From assembly GCF_000471905.2 (NCBI RefSeq), contig NW_006500271.1, positions 1,933 through 65,932 of the forward strand: a DNA stretch of 64,000 bases, written 5' to 3'. The notes beneath the pieces were generated by a model. It ran no database searches. It saw nothing but the letters and a program-made list of their open reading frames with translations, and was not told where the DNA came from. The number at the start of each line of letters is the position of its first letter. Position 1 is the stretch's first letter. The translations under genes were made by a program, and so were the position numbers. Of this stretch, positions 22,151 through 33,609 are shown piece after piece. This DNA comes from Amborella trichopoda (lineage: Eukaryota; Streptophyta; Magnoliopsida; Amborellales; Amborellaceae).

Positions 22151-24461
22151 CAACGGAGTTCGAGTCATTGATAGGAAGGTCCTTCTTTGTGAGATCTTCT
22201 TGCCCCAATAGAGGAATGACTTGGGGATCACTTACCCGGAGATTGTAAAACTCCTGACACTCCCATATTTTCTTTACGAATATATCAAGGAAACATATGT
22301 ATTCTGACAGGTAATGGCCTCATATTTGATGGTACCAATGATCTTCAGTCCCCTAAGCAAGGCGACGGGGTTGCCTTGCCTGCTTTAGTGTGATTATGCC
22401 TTCCTGAAGCTTTATAATGAAGAAGGTGTAAGGGATACCAAGCATTTTGTCTTCCTCTTGGATTGTTATGGCATGGGAGGCCTCGGCTGCCCCAAAGGCC
22501 TTCTTTAAGTCCTCAAGCGTTATCTGACCCCTCTGAATCAGGGCCTCGATAATATCTTTCAGATTGTAGCAGTCATCTGTAGGATGATTGATCCTGCGAT
22601 GGTAGGCACAATGGTTCCCCTAAGTGTCAAAGCCAGGTTGTTCAGGGAACTTGGCTTCTAGAAGCGGGATCATATTTTGTTTCAATAATAAAAGGAACAA
22701 CATAGGGACCCATTCCTTCTCGAAGGGATAGACCTTGTTCCTATGCCTGGTGAAATAATCACCCCGATCAAGGTTGGCTGGTGGGGGTACGTGATTGTAT
22801 CATTATTGTTGCTTGCCAGCCTGGGGTGTTACCTTTGTCGTGCTTACCCATTTAGAGAGGTCCAAAGTTTGGGAGGGAGCCTTCTTTTATTCAGTGACCA
22901 TGACGGCTGTACTGATAACCCCTTTCTGTTGGCTACCCCGTGTGTTATTTCGAGAGCTACCGGTTATTTGCCAAGCTTGTAGATGGTTGTCGTGTCCCAC
23001 CATAGTGACGTGATAAACTTTCTATACGAACTGATTTAGCGATCAACTCTAACATGGAGGTCGGATTAGAGGCCTCGACATGTAGAGTGATCTCGGGTCG
23101 CATGTTCTGCATGCAAGTTTGGACCGCTTCCTTCTCAAGCATAGGATTAGGATGGCGGGAAGCCAAATTTCTCCATCTTGATATGAACTGATCCACGGGC
23201 TCATCGAGGTCTTGAGTCAGGGTGAGAAGTTCAATGATTTGAACCTCTCTCTAGACCTCATAGAAGCATTGATAAAACAGTTTCTCCATCTCCTCCCATG
23301 TATGCACCGAGTTTCGAGGAAGTCCGGCATACCATTGAAATGCTGGGCCATCGAGGGTCTCAACGAACTGTCAGAGAAGAAGTCTCCCATCAGTCGCTGT
23401 TTCTCGACATGCTGCCTAGAAGTGGGCAATATGCTGGTTTGGGGACGTGGTTCCGTTGAATAAAGGAAAATTCCCTTTCTTGTAATCTGAGGAAAACAGA
23501 ACCCGATCAATATACGAGGGGTATGGCCTTTGTTAAGGCGTTGCACCCTATATCCCTAGGATTTGTCTGTTCTTTAGGCTATGGGTGACCATAACGTCAA
23601 TGTATGTCTGAGAGACGGGATGAGGGACAGAATTGTCCTATGAGGTAGAAGGAGGTTGCTGCCGTGGAGGTGCCCCATGAGAGTGATGGGAATTGACCTC
23701 ATGGTTAGCTGATTGGCGTGCGGCGTAGATATGACTGATCTTTTCCATCATCGCACGCACCATATCCTCAAACTTGTTCATGCACTCTTCCTGCTCATCA
23801 CCGGGCTCGCTTACAACCATTATGCTGACCGTTTCTTTATGGAGGTCAATGTTAGTGGCCACTGAGGGATTGCGAACTTGACGGGTCGTACGTGGTAGGT
23901 CGGTCAGCATGCCCTGACTGAACTCGACTCTCACATTTAGATAGGTTCTCGACGGTCTTGGGACCACGGCTGTTGAGTGGCTGGGTTTCTTTCTACAATA
24001 GTAACCACAACACAGGGCTCATGAATCTCTTCCTCGGGCTTCATTGTTTGGAGGGGGTAGAAGGGATTCAGGTGAAGAGGGTCGTCAGAATTGGTTGTTT
24101 TCAGTCCCTTGGTCACCTCCCCAGTCAAATTTTGCAGACCTCAATCGTGTTTAGCCTTGAGGTTTTGATGAACCTCGTGCTAAAACTGCGATCTAGGTCA
24201 CGGCTGATTAGCTCTTCTTGCATAAGAGAGGGTTGTCTCCATCAAACGCGAGAATGGATGAGGGCCAGGAATTGGAGTTATCTTGGGCCGGGGAGGATGA
24301 AGGACTCGATCATCCATCAGGTCAATGCTCTGAACTCCCTTATGAGCTCGAGAGACACGACCAAAGTGATGGGGCTTGTTTAGGATGGTACTCTTGGGGA
24401 AAACCTTCGAGTACCAAGGATGAAGGTGCTTGCTCGAAGGAGGAGGAGCAGGCAGGAGCAA
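22151..24461 (-). pseudogene. Tat-like gag (copy B)
   Basis: Read leftward. 24,461-24,198 is an N-terminal conserved block (LHPWYSKVFPKS, GRVSRAHKG, PPRPKITPIPG) shared with C. 23,967-23,638 is a coiled-coil-like stretch (EECMNKFEDMVRAMMEKISH). About 23,490-23,290 is the capsid core, with FNGTTSPNQHIAHF and QFVETLDGPAFQWY in one frame interrupted by two stops. 23,196-22,957 has MDQFISRWRNLASRHPNPML and AVQTCMQNMRPEITLHVEAS. About 22,615-22,560 is the zinc-knuckle-like NHCAYHRRINHPTDDCYNLK. Gene order and motifs match copy C closely. Disrupted and not translatable as one protein. Confidence 0.8.
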
Positions 24462-25420
24462 GGTTGACTCATGAGGAGGCTTGAGTCTAGGGCGAGGGGC
24501 TGTCTGTGACTGTGACGCATGTGCACCCCTTGAAGAAGGATCACGGAAGACCTGGGGGTCAGCCTGGGCTCGTGCAAGTAATTTGCCCCTAGGAGGCTAA
24601 GAACTATGAGCACGTGTTTGTAAGAGAACATGTATAGACCTGCCCCTTACAGGGTGCAGTTGTGCATGCAGAGTAGGAGGACGAGGGGCTCGTCTCCTGT
24701 GTACACGAGTTAGCAGACAATGGCGTTGCCCCGAGCAGTGAGATGTATGTGATCAGCATTCACAGGACCTGACCTTAGAAGGTCAAATCCTAGATGCTTA
24801 CTCGGGATAGCACAAGGTTTACCCCGAAATGTGGCTCGAGTGGATGACCCAAGAGTCTTATGGTGTGTGTGAGGGGTAGAGACAGTGGGGTTTTCGCCTC
24901 AATGTGTCGAGCCCCTAGGGATAAAGACCAATGGTGCAAAACTATGGGGGGTAGCCTTATGGAAACCCACTGAAGCAATGGAAACTTATTTGCCTTTTGT
25001 AGAAAGGGACTGGGCAGCCTTCCGATGTACCTTAGGAACACGACCGGCAACTGACTTGCCGGTAGCTGGGTGCATGATGTGTGGGGCAACAGAAATGCTG
25101 CCAATGCTGGGCACCTTGGTGGAGTTTCCACCAGAGCGAGGAGATGGGGAGTGAGGGACCTTTAAGTCCCACCTCACGTCGGTCCAGGTTAAGACCTGGG
25201 AGCTAGACAAGGGGTCTTTGCTCAAGAGTACGGTAGGGAACGAAGTCGAAGGAACTTGTTCCTTAGGGACACTCTCGAATGTTGGGATTAGAAAATCCTT
25301 GATCTGGATAAATGGGTTACAAAACCCGCAAGCCATAAATAAAATGTGAGAAGGTAATGAAAGCAGATAATAAAAGAAGAAACTAGCCAAACGCAAACGA
25401 TCTGATTAAGGGGTAGTAAG
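24462..25420 (-). other. Leader of copy B
   Basis: Non-coding leader between the PBS and gag, related to A's leader (CATGTGCACCC, GGTCAGCCTGGGCTCG, GTTGCCCCGAGCAGTG) but with a single copy of the block duplicated in A. Overlapping short frames on both strands look accidental. Confidence 0.65.
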
Positions 25421-25438
25421 TCCCTAGTGGAGTAACCA
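25421..25438 (-). promoter_or_regulatory. Primer-binding site, tRNA-Arg type (copy B)
   Basis: The - strand reads TGGTTACTCCACTAGGGA, three substitutions from A's site, at the same distance from the conserved AAGGCACCTAACCAGCT that ends the LTR. Confidence 0.7.
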
Positions 25439-26239
25439 AGCTGGTTAGGTGCCTTGATCTCGCCCTCCGGCTTCTTTGGGGATCGGAAGGCATGTGTCTC
25501 GGGTTTCGAAGGAAGGCCCGAGATGTTTTTTAGACCGTTCTCTCGAGAGCCTCTTTCAAGAACGGGGGTAGGTGTTACCAACCGGTGAGAGAGGAGTTTA
25601 AGGTGGGTTCGGGACTTACTAGGGCTGGCTCTCGTGGCCGCCCTTTTATATCATGAAGAAAGCCTCCCAATAATAAAACTGGTTCGGAATCGCGTCCCTT
25701 GGCTTGTATTCTTCCGTTTTTTGCATTCACACACATATATAGCAATGGTTATAAGATAGGTGGGTTAGACATCACCCTTTTCCTCTTTTATGAACGTACA
25801 CAAGCATGCAAATTCAAAAGGAAAAATAAGAGAAGAAATACGGGGGAGAGGAGAATTCGACTGAGCGAGAGGCTCTGAGCAGTGACTAAGCTGGTGAATA
25901 ATTGACCTATGTGGTAGCAAAACGGGCTCGATAACTAAGACCGGCATACAGAATTACTACTAGACGTCATTACCAGTACCAACTAGCAAGGCACGATGGT
26001 TAGTCTGTCGTGGCAAAAAAGATGGCCAAGTAATCCTAGCACAACATCATTACGGCTAGACGATAGAACTACCATGAGAGACTAACCTCAATCGGACTTA
26101 GTCAAATGAAAGAATAATAGAATGATGGTTATGAGAAAAGAATAAGAAATGAAATAAGAGAAGAAGGGAACGAAAGGAAAGAGGGAGAAGAAAGGAAGAG
26201 AAGAGTATGAAAGGTGAAAAAATGAAAGAGAGAGAGAAG

Positions 26240-27045
26240 GTAGACATAGTCGGTGCTAGGCATTGTCGATTGTGTTTAGATGGAAGAGAGAGAAAATGGA
26301 GTCTATGCTAGGCTTTGCCGACTGTGTTATACAGAAGAGAAGAGAGAAAAGATGCAGTTGGTGCTAAGTTTCGCTGACTGTGTCATACGGAGAAGAAGAG
26401 AGATAAAACACAGTCGGTACTAGGCTTCATCGATCGTGCCAAAAGAAAAGATAGAAAACACAGTCGGCGCTGGGGTTCACCAGCTGTGCCAGAAGAAGAG
26501 AGAGAAAATGCAGTCAGCACTTGGCTTCACCGACTGTGCCAGAAGAGAAGAAAGGGAGAGACCCAGCCGACGCTTGGCTTGCGCCGGTTGTGATGAAAAA
26601 AAAGCAAGAGAGAAAGGTCGAGCTGGTGCTAGGCTTTGTCGATCGTGACAGAACAGGAAGAGAGAGAAAACACAGCCGGTGTTAGGCTTTACCGACTGTG
26701 TTATACAACAGAGAGAGAAAACATCGATTGGGCTAAAAGAAAAGAGAGGAGATGCAGTCGGTGTTAGGCTTCGCCGGCTGTGTCAGAAGAAGAGAGAGAA
26801 GATGCAATCGATGCTAGGCATCATCAACTACAACATACGAAAGGGAGAGAGAGAAATCCAATAGGTGCTAAGCTTCATCGATTGCATTAAATGAGGAGAG
26901 AGAAATCCAGTTTGCATTAAGCTTCGTCGACTATAATAAAAGAGAAGAAGAGAGAGAAATACAACCAACATTAGGCTTTACCGGCTGCATTAGACAAGAA
27001 GGAGAGCGAAATTCAGTCGACGCTAAGCTTCACCGACTGCATTAG
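26240..27045 (-). repeat. Hairpin minisatellite array in LTR B
   Basis: About 16 units of ~45-55 bp: an AGAAGAGAGAGAAAA spacer followed by a palindromic monomer with consensus arms CACAGTCGGTG and CACCGACTGTG around an 8-base CTAGGCTT loop. Individual units keep 6-11 of the 11 pairs; for example, 27,018-27,037 has CAGTCG/CGACTG. Both arms vary between units. It lies just downstream of the splice-donor-like site in element orientation. Confidence 0.85.
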
Positions 27046-27361
27046 ATGAGAAGGGAGGGAGATAGAGATTAGAAGAAGAGAGGGAAAGAGGTAGAGATGA
27101 GAAGAAGAGAGATAGAGATAGAGATGAGATAGAGGAGAGATAAAGAGAGAGATGAGAAAGAGCGGAGGAGAGAGAAAGAGATAAAGACGAGAAAGAGGCA
27201 AGGATAGAGAAAGAGATAGAGATGAGAAAGAGGGAGGAGAGAGAAAGAGATAGAGATGAGAAAGAGATGAGGAGAGAGAAAGAGATAAAGACGAGAAGAA
27301 GAGAGAGAAAGAGGGAAAGAAGAGAAAGAGAGAGAGACGAGAAAGAGGGGAGGATAGATAA

Positions 27362-27370
27362 ATTTACCTG
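27362..27370 (-). promoter_or_regulatory. Splice-donor-like site in LTR B
   Basis: On the - strand, CTTGGGGCAG|GTAAATTTATC. Equivalent positions: A TAGG|GTAATT (15,524-15,518), C GAAG|GTAATA (60,571-60,565), D CATG|GTAAAT (62,607-62,613). The GTAAWT core is kept in all four. Splicing itself is inference. Confidence 0.45.
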
Positions 27371-27517
27371 CCCCAAGGGTATCGACCTATTTCTTCTCTC
27401 TCCTCTCTCTCTTTCCAAGACATACCCAAAAGCTTAAGAAAAACTCATAATTTTATTGATTGATCCAAGAAGAATGAATCTGTCTTGCTTTTTTTTTATA
27501 CAGTGAAGCATTGCCTG

Positions 27518-27525
27518 TTTATATA
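27518..27525 (-). promoter_or_regulatory. TATA box of LTR B
   Basis: The - strand reads CCCAATTCTATATAAACAGG. It matches the aligned motif in A and D and sits about 150 bases upstream of the donor-like site. Confidence 0.65.
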
Positions 27526-28827
27526 GAATTGGGCTAAAACGTGGGTATACGCCCAAAAACAATCTAGAATTGAAGATAATTATAATCTAATTGAATTTAA
27601 AAAAATTCTAAAAATGGGTACAAACGGACTGTTTTGCCCCTACCTAACAAAGTGTGGAATTTCAAAACAGTCACCGCTGCTGCTCGAGAACTTGTGTGAT
27701 CTTCCGTGGCTGACCCGGAGTAATTCTGATGCTCGTTTGATAGACAGATTATTTTTTTCTTGCAGGGCTCGGCATGGCGATCATTTTGAGACCAACTTCG
27801 AGCTATGAATCATGTTTTTGAGCTATGATCATGAGACTTTAATTTTGAATGAATCTTGAAAATTTCGGATCGATTGTGTGCTTGTGCCTTAATGTTTCTT
27901 CGTGACTTCTTCATTGAATCACACTGAGCATGCCGTCACGATCATGTTGCAACAAACGTAGCTTGATTTTGTGTCCGGATGAAGATTTTGTCGTCTTCAG
28001 TTTTTTACCAGAATCTTGAAATCCGGCAGCTGAAATTTACAGTAGCTTTGATGCCTTCATGTGTGAAAATCCAACTGTTTATCGTACGCGAGGTTCAGAC
28101 CAAAGATAGCCTCGGACCTCACGTACATAATGCAATTGGTTTCGTACCGATCGGGTATGCGAGTGTCGTGACCTGGCTGCACGAATGAGGCAGCTGCTGT
28201 TGAATTTTTTGCATGTTCCTTCACAGATCAGTGACTTCCATTTAGTTTTTCTCTTTGCTCGTGTTTCATCACGGGGCGTACCACATATCAAATTGCTCGT
28301 CTTGATGAGACGCACATGCTCACCAAATTTGTGAGCAATCCGACTTGGAAAAAGTGAGTTATAAGCCCTAAAAAATGACTTCCCGTGACTATAAAAACAA
28401 CCACTTTTAATGGTGTTTTGATTGAGTGATGCCACACGAGAATAGTGTGCCCCCTTTTCGGTATTTTACCCATAACATTTTTTTGGAATACCCAGTTTAG
28501 CCAAAACTTGACCCATAGGGGTTTCTGACCGTGCCAGATCTAATGGCAGTGGTCTGACTACTATTTGATGCACTAAAAGTATGACTTCAGTTACAAGGTT
28601 CATTTCAGTGTCCTAGAGATCGATTTTACTGATATTGTTTCTTTGTGTTCACTGCCTTAGACATGTCTGATCATGATGAAACTTCGTAGGTGGTCTTTTG
28701 AAGTGTCGATAAAGATCTTGACCAATTCTAGGGCTATTTTGAGACTATCAAGAATTTCCACTGTTTTGTAGGCTTTATTGACCTGCTTCCTATCAGGGAC
28801 CAAGGTGCTGAAAAATACGTTCAAACA

Positions 28828-29640
28828 GAGGGTACTTATTTTTCACCGTCACTTTGTTCAACTGCCTATAGTCAATACATAACCTCAGGGACCCATCCTT
28901 CTTCTTCACAAACAGAACTGGTGCACCCCAGGGGGACACGTTGAGTCAGATGAACCCCTTATTCAACAATTCCTATAGCTGCACTTTCAACTCCTTCAAC
29001 TCTACTGGAGCCATTCTATGTGAGGCTTTAGAGATGGGTGCAGTGCTTGGGGCTACATATATCTCAAAGTCAATTTCCCTTATTAGAGGTAGGGCTGACA
29101 ACTCTTCGGGGAATACATCAAGCTACTCTTTTACCACTGGTATTCCTTCTAGCTGCGACAGAACACCCCTATTCTCTACTACATAGGCCAGATACCCTAC
29201 ACATCTCTTGGCCAAAAGGTGAGAGGCTCAAAGGGTAGAGATAAAATACAGAGGAGAAGTATCTTTAATGCCCTCAAAGTGTAATTTTGTTTGATTAGGA
29301 CATTTAAAGGTCACTGTCTTCTTATGACAGTCGATGGTGGCATGGTGCTTAAACAACCAATCCTTGCCTAAGATGACATCAAAGTCTTGAAAATCTAGGT
29401 GAATTAGATCTACTGGCAGATCACAACCATCAATTGAAACCTTACACTCTTATACACTCTATCTGATTCCATAGAGCCTCCCAATGGTGTGCATACCACC
29501 AGGGTGTAGTTAAGGTGTGCAGGTATAACACTCAAATGGCAAGAAAAATGGGGTGCAAAAAACGAGTGAGAAGATCCAGGGTCAATTAAGGCTCTAGCTT
29601 TAGCATCACAAATTGAGAGTGTACCTCGGATTACTGAGGT
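28828..29640 (-). pseudogene. Chromovirus protease-RT fragment, cut by LTR B
   Basis: The - strand encodes the start of a Ty3/gypsy reverse transcriptase: [20 protein letters not shown], then [14 protein letters not shown], where it stops dead at the first base of LTR B. Upstream, to about 29,640, is a decayed protease and linker. The sequence type matches the chromovirus at 48.9-52.8 kb. The missing RT rest is not visible next to any other Tat-copy end in this window. Confidence 0.75.
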
Positions 29641-30749
29641 GACGCCTTGGCCTGTTGCTCTGTGAGGGTGAACACTCGTCCTTGAGTCTTTGGGAGATCC
29701 TCAGTCTTCATCATAGGGCAGTCCCTAGCCCAGTGACCCGGCTTGCCGCATCTTAGGAACACATTCTTCTTTCGGTAACAATCTTCGGCAATGTGGTTGT
29801 CCTTCCCACATTAAGTACAAACCAGGCGTCGATCATTGCTCACGCCGCACGAGGAATTCCTCTGGGTTCTCAGGTTTAGTTGATATGGCCTCCTTCTCAC
29901 TTCTCTTCTTGAAACTTACCGGGGTGTCTTCCCGAGCCTCCCCAATGATTCAACCTTCATTCTTCCTTCCTTCCTTGATCGGTGGTCCTCACAGTCTCTT
30001 TCGATCTTCAGGGAGAAGTCAACAATGGAGGCATATGACTTTAAGTTAGCTGACATCACTCTACCCCATATGTCTGGCCGTAGGCCCCTTTCAAACTTGG
30101 CCGCGTTCTGCGCCTCGGTGTTTACAATATGGGCTGCGTACCTAGAGAGCTCTCTGAACTTGGCGGCATATTGCTCCAAAGTCATGTTTCCCTGCTGGAG
30201 CTCTATGAATTCTACTTCTTTCCTCTCCCTGTCTGAATCTGGAAATTATTTTTCATCAAAGGCTGCTTAAGTTCTCCCAAGTGGGTTCGGTCCCCAACTC
30301 CCTCCAGGTTTGCTTTACCTAATTCCACCAGTGTTCGGCTTCTCCTTCTAGCATGAATGTCCCAAGTCTAACGTTTTGCTCATCCAAGCAGTGTAACACT
30401 TCCAAAATCTTCTCTATCTGCCTCTTCCATCTTTCGGCCTTCTCTAGTCCTCCTTACCCAAGAAAGGTTGGGGGCGCTAGCATTCTGAACCCCTCAAGCA
30501 AGATACTATCGCCCTGCTCCAGGTAAGCGGTGGACTGAACTAGCATCGACTCTTTCATCATCTGGGCCATGGCCCCCAGAGTCCTATAGAATTCACCGAG
30601 TGCCTCGGTGTTCTCATTGCTAGAACACGTTGTGGGTACGAGCTCTTGGCATCTTCAACCTAACCATCGGAGCACCTAGTCACTTGTCAACCCCAAAGCT
30701 ATTCTAAAGACTCCCCTAAACTCCCTAGGCTAAAGACCCTATTCTAGCT
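29641..30749 (-). pseudogene. Chromovirus gag (copy G)
   Basis: Reads leftward from the PBS. 30,185-29,916 encodes LEQYAAKFRELSRYAAHIVN and KFERGLRPDIWGRVMS, the C-terminal capsid region typical of Tekay-like chromoviruses. Two zinc knuckles at about 29,870-29,740 read CGKDNHIAEDC and CGKPGHWARDCP. The first is preceded by an in-frame stop where its leading Cys pair should be, and the second has lost its first Cys to Phe. GRVFTLTEQQA follows, a usual gag-protease junction phrase. Confidence 0.75.
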
Positions 30750-30761
30750 GCTCTGATACCA
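30750..30761 (-). promoter_or_regulatory. Primer-binding site, initiator Met tRNA (copy G)
   Basis: The - strand reads TGGTATCAGAGC, the exact complement of the plant initiator tRNA-Met 3' end. It lies five bases from the LTR end, as usual for chromoviruses. Confidence 0.85.
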
Positions 30762-30765
30762 TAAC

Positions 30766-33245
30766 TGTCACGACCCCACTCCCGTCTACCAAACCTTCAC
30801 AATGGAAGGCGATCGGGAGAGGGTTCGTGATCCCAATGTAGCGTTTATCACTTAGGTGGGGGTAAATTTAATGCTTTTATATGTTAATCAACAACCCAAG
30901 GAAAGGAACACTGCTATAAATTAAAACTTAACAAGCACATTCTTGAGAAAGGTATTACATTATATTATAGTTCAAAAGGTGATACAATCAAGTTCAAGGC
31001 TCCAACGCCCACAATTACAAAATCTCTAAGAACAATCTAAGCAGAGCTGAGGGCTCAAATCCTACAAGGTCCTCGAGCTTCTTCAAAAAGTAGTCGCTTC
31101 AGTCTTCAACTGCAGCCCACACCTCCGACTTGTAACCTGTTGCTTTCAATCTTCAGGGAGAAAAAGTGTAATGGAATGAGCATTGAAGCTCAATAAGCAG
31201 ATCGAGTGTTATGCATGGGTATTAAACATACTCAGGTGCAAGGAATAGTGTCATTAATCATCATTGATAGTGTCGTAGTCGAGCATATTAGTTATTAAAT
31301 CAATGCAACTGTTATAACAAGATATCTAATATAAAAGTGCATCCAACATAAGCAACACCAGGCAGGCAATACAGGAGAAATCATAATTCCAATATATACA
31401 TCTCATACTCACTCCCTAATTTACCTACCCTTGCTAGTAGAAACTGTATCCATCAGGCTAAGCCAATCCCATTGCCTAGAGCTTCTACCGTCCCACAGGA
31501 GGGAGGGTGATGACAAGTGGGGCAATCCGTTTCATAATACCCTCAACTCACACACACAGTCCTAAGCTTGCATTGGGGTTTGACAGGCCGTCACCTTGCA
31601 AGGCTTCAAATAAGATCTCATATCCAATATTATGGATCATAAGGAGCGACCCTCTTTTCTCCCCTAGCCTATTCCGGTCATTGTGCAGGCAAGGGAATAC
31701 GTCGATATCACTATCTCAGTGAACCTAGCTCCACTACCGATAAGCTCGAATCCCACCGTTTAGCGGCCAGTGTTTTCATCATTAAGCCCAGTATCCACCA
31801 CCAAAGGGCTCGAGTCCCAATGCGTAGTGGTCAGCATTATCATTAGTATAATAGCACAATATTCACTACCAATGGGCTCTAGTCGCACTACGTAGTGGTT
31901 AGCATTTTCATCATAAAACAATACAACACCTACTACCAATGGGCTCGGGTCGCAATGGCCTCATTTCATTCCATTCATACCAATTAATTCATTTGCCTCA
32001 TGACACATACATCACATTCTCATCATAATAGTATCATAACAACATGGCAATCATCACAGGGCATTTATTTCATGATTCATAACATCACATTCATACATGA
32101 GCATTGTCAATGGCATTTTGACAATTATCATGAAGCTTCCATCATGAATCAATCGTATCAATATTGCGCTGCTTTACTCTTCACCTAAAACTTTGTTAAG
32201 TGGCATCGTTCACATATTCCCATATCATATACATGGAAATTACCATGTGGCATTCACACTTATTACTTGATCAATACATCTTAATGCTTTAATTAATAAC
32301 TAAGCAAGAAAGTTAGATGTTTCACTTATTGAGAAAATCAAACTTTATTCACAAGATCAAGGTGCGGCCTCAAATGAGCAATAGTGATGAGTAATGATGT
32401 GTCGATGCATTTTCAAACATAATTCAACATTTATAGGGAATTTAAAGAATCTCAAAACATGCAACTTTATGTTCATTCACAAAACTTCACAATGATGGAA
32501 AATTTGGGGCATTTAGGCATCGTTTACCTGGTTGAGAATGCGGCCCAAATAGGTTCATAGTTGCTGGAAATTTACAGCAACTGTGGTAGTGATATATCTC
32601 ACATAAGGGGCCATATCTCTTGATTTTCATGATATTATACCATGGTAGGCAAACTTAACTAGATATGCAAATTTTTCATTGAAACTGATTTGGGCCCAAG
32701 CGGGTGCCGTTTGACTAGTGAAAAACACCTAGCAACAGCCCTAACATTTGCTGGAAATTCTCCGTGTCATCGCCGTGTTACTTATGAATCAACTTAAATC
32801 TCAATGAATAAGCTTGCAAGTTTGGCAAGAAAAAGGGTTCTTTAATTTCCTTAATATTTACAATTCATTCTCAACCATTTATTCTACTCTATTTTGTTCA
32901 TTCTCCATTCATTCTTTCCATTGTCGATGTTCCATTAAATTTTAACTAATCAGAAGAACATAATACTAAACCCACTTACTTGCTTATGGTGCTCCTCACT
33001 CCCATCATGCAGTCGCCTTCATCCCAGAGGCCTCCTCACAGCGATAGCACTCCCACGGCTATGGTTAAGGTACGTGCACGACGATGGGTAGAGGGTGCTA
33101 TTTAAAGACGCGGGGGCAGGTACGGGTTGGTGGGAGTTGGTAAAGCTTAGTGTGGCTGACGTCACGGTAGGTGGGGAAGAAAACTGTAGCGAGCGTCAGC
33201 CGCGCGACGCGTTTTTGACAAAAGCAACGTGGCACTGACCCTGTC
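30766..33245 (-). repeat. 5' LTR of chromovirus copy G
   Basis: In element orientation it ends GGGGTCGTGACA at 30,766, next to the PBS. About 2.5 kb long; the start near 33,245 is approximate. Contains a TATA-like CTTTAAATAGC on - near 33,100 and, at 31,740-31,960, repeated ACTACCAATGGGCTCGAGTC units of ~60 bp. Its downstream half is mirrored by the + strand LTR at 33,610-35,022. Confidence 0.65.
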
Positions 33246-33609
33246 GGCCATCATCCAACGCTTAATGCGTGCAGCGATAGCCTGCTCTAACTCTCGTGGC
33301 GATACTCTACCTTCTGCGCGACGATAGCCTTCTACCTTCCACGCGGCGATAGCCTTCCTCTCTCCCTCTTCTCCCTGCCATGTCCTTAATCCAGGCAGCG
33401 ATAAGCTCGTGGCGACGCTCTAGTCGACGATACCTTTTTTTACAGGCGATGTTAATCTTCTTTACTGTGGTGATGCTTCTTACACCTTTCGCACGCGGTG
33501 ACACTCCTCGATCACACGCGGCATTACCATTCTTCACCCTTACGTGTGGCGATAACTTCCATGCTAGGTCGAAACACTCAGACGACGCTAACTTTTGCTC
33601 TTAGTACAG
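33246..33609. repeat. GCGGCGATAGC degenerate repeats
   Basis: Roughly ten units of ~30-36 bp around CGCGGCGATAGCCTTC/GTGGCGATACTC between the two opposed chromovirus LTRs. Probably a repeat-expanded part of one LTR. Open frames on both strands here carry no domain. Confidence 0.5.

Larger units (their letters stand above)
25439..28827 (-). repeat. Long LTR of Tat-like family (copy B)
   Basis: About 3.4 kb, read right to left. It starts TGTTTGAACGTATTTTTCAG at 28,827, abutting a chromovirus RT fragment, and ends beside the PBS at 25,438. U3 spans 28,827 to the TATA box at 27,525-27,518; then come a leader exon, the splice-donor-like CAG|GTAAAT near 27,370-27,362, a GA-rich tract (27,046-27,360) and the hairpin array (26,240-27,045). 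U3 aligns with A (15,700-16,972) and D (61,196-62,450). Confidence 0.8.

Noticed and set aside
26240..27045. CRISPR-like array of palindromic repeats
   Set aside because: Repeats vary in both arms, spacers are near-constant GA-rich sequence, no cas genes, and the setting is a plant LTR.
30750..30761. tRNA-Met gene fragment
   Set aside because: Only the 12 bases complementary to the tRNA end are present, next to an LTR; it is a primer site.
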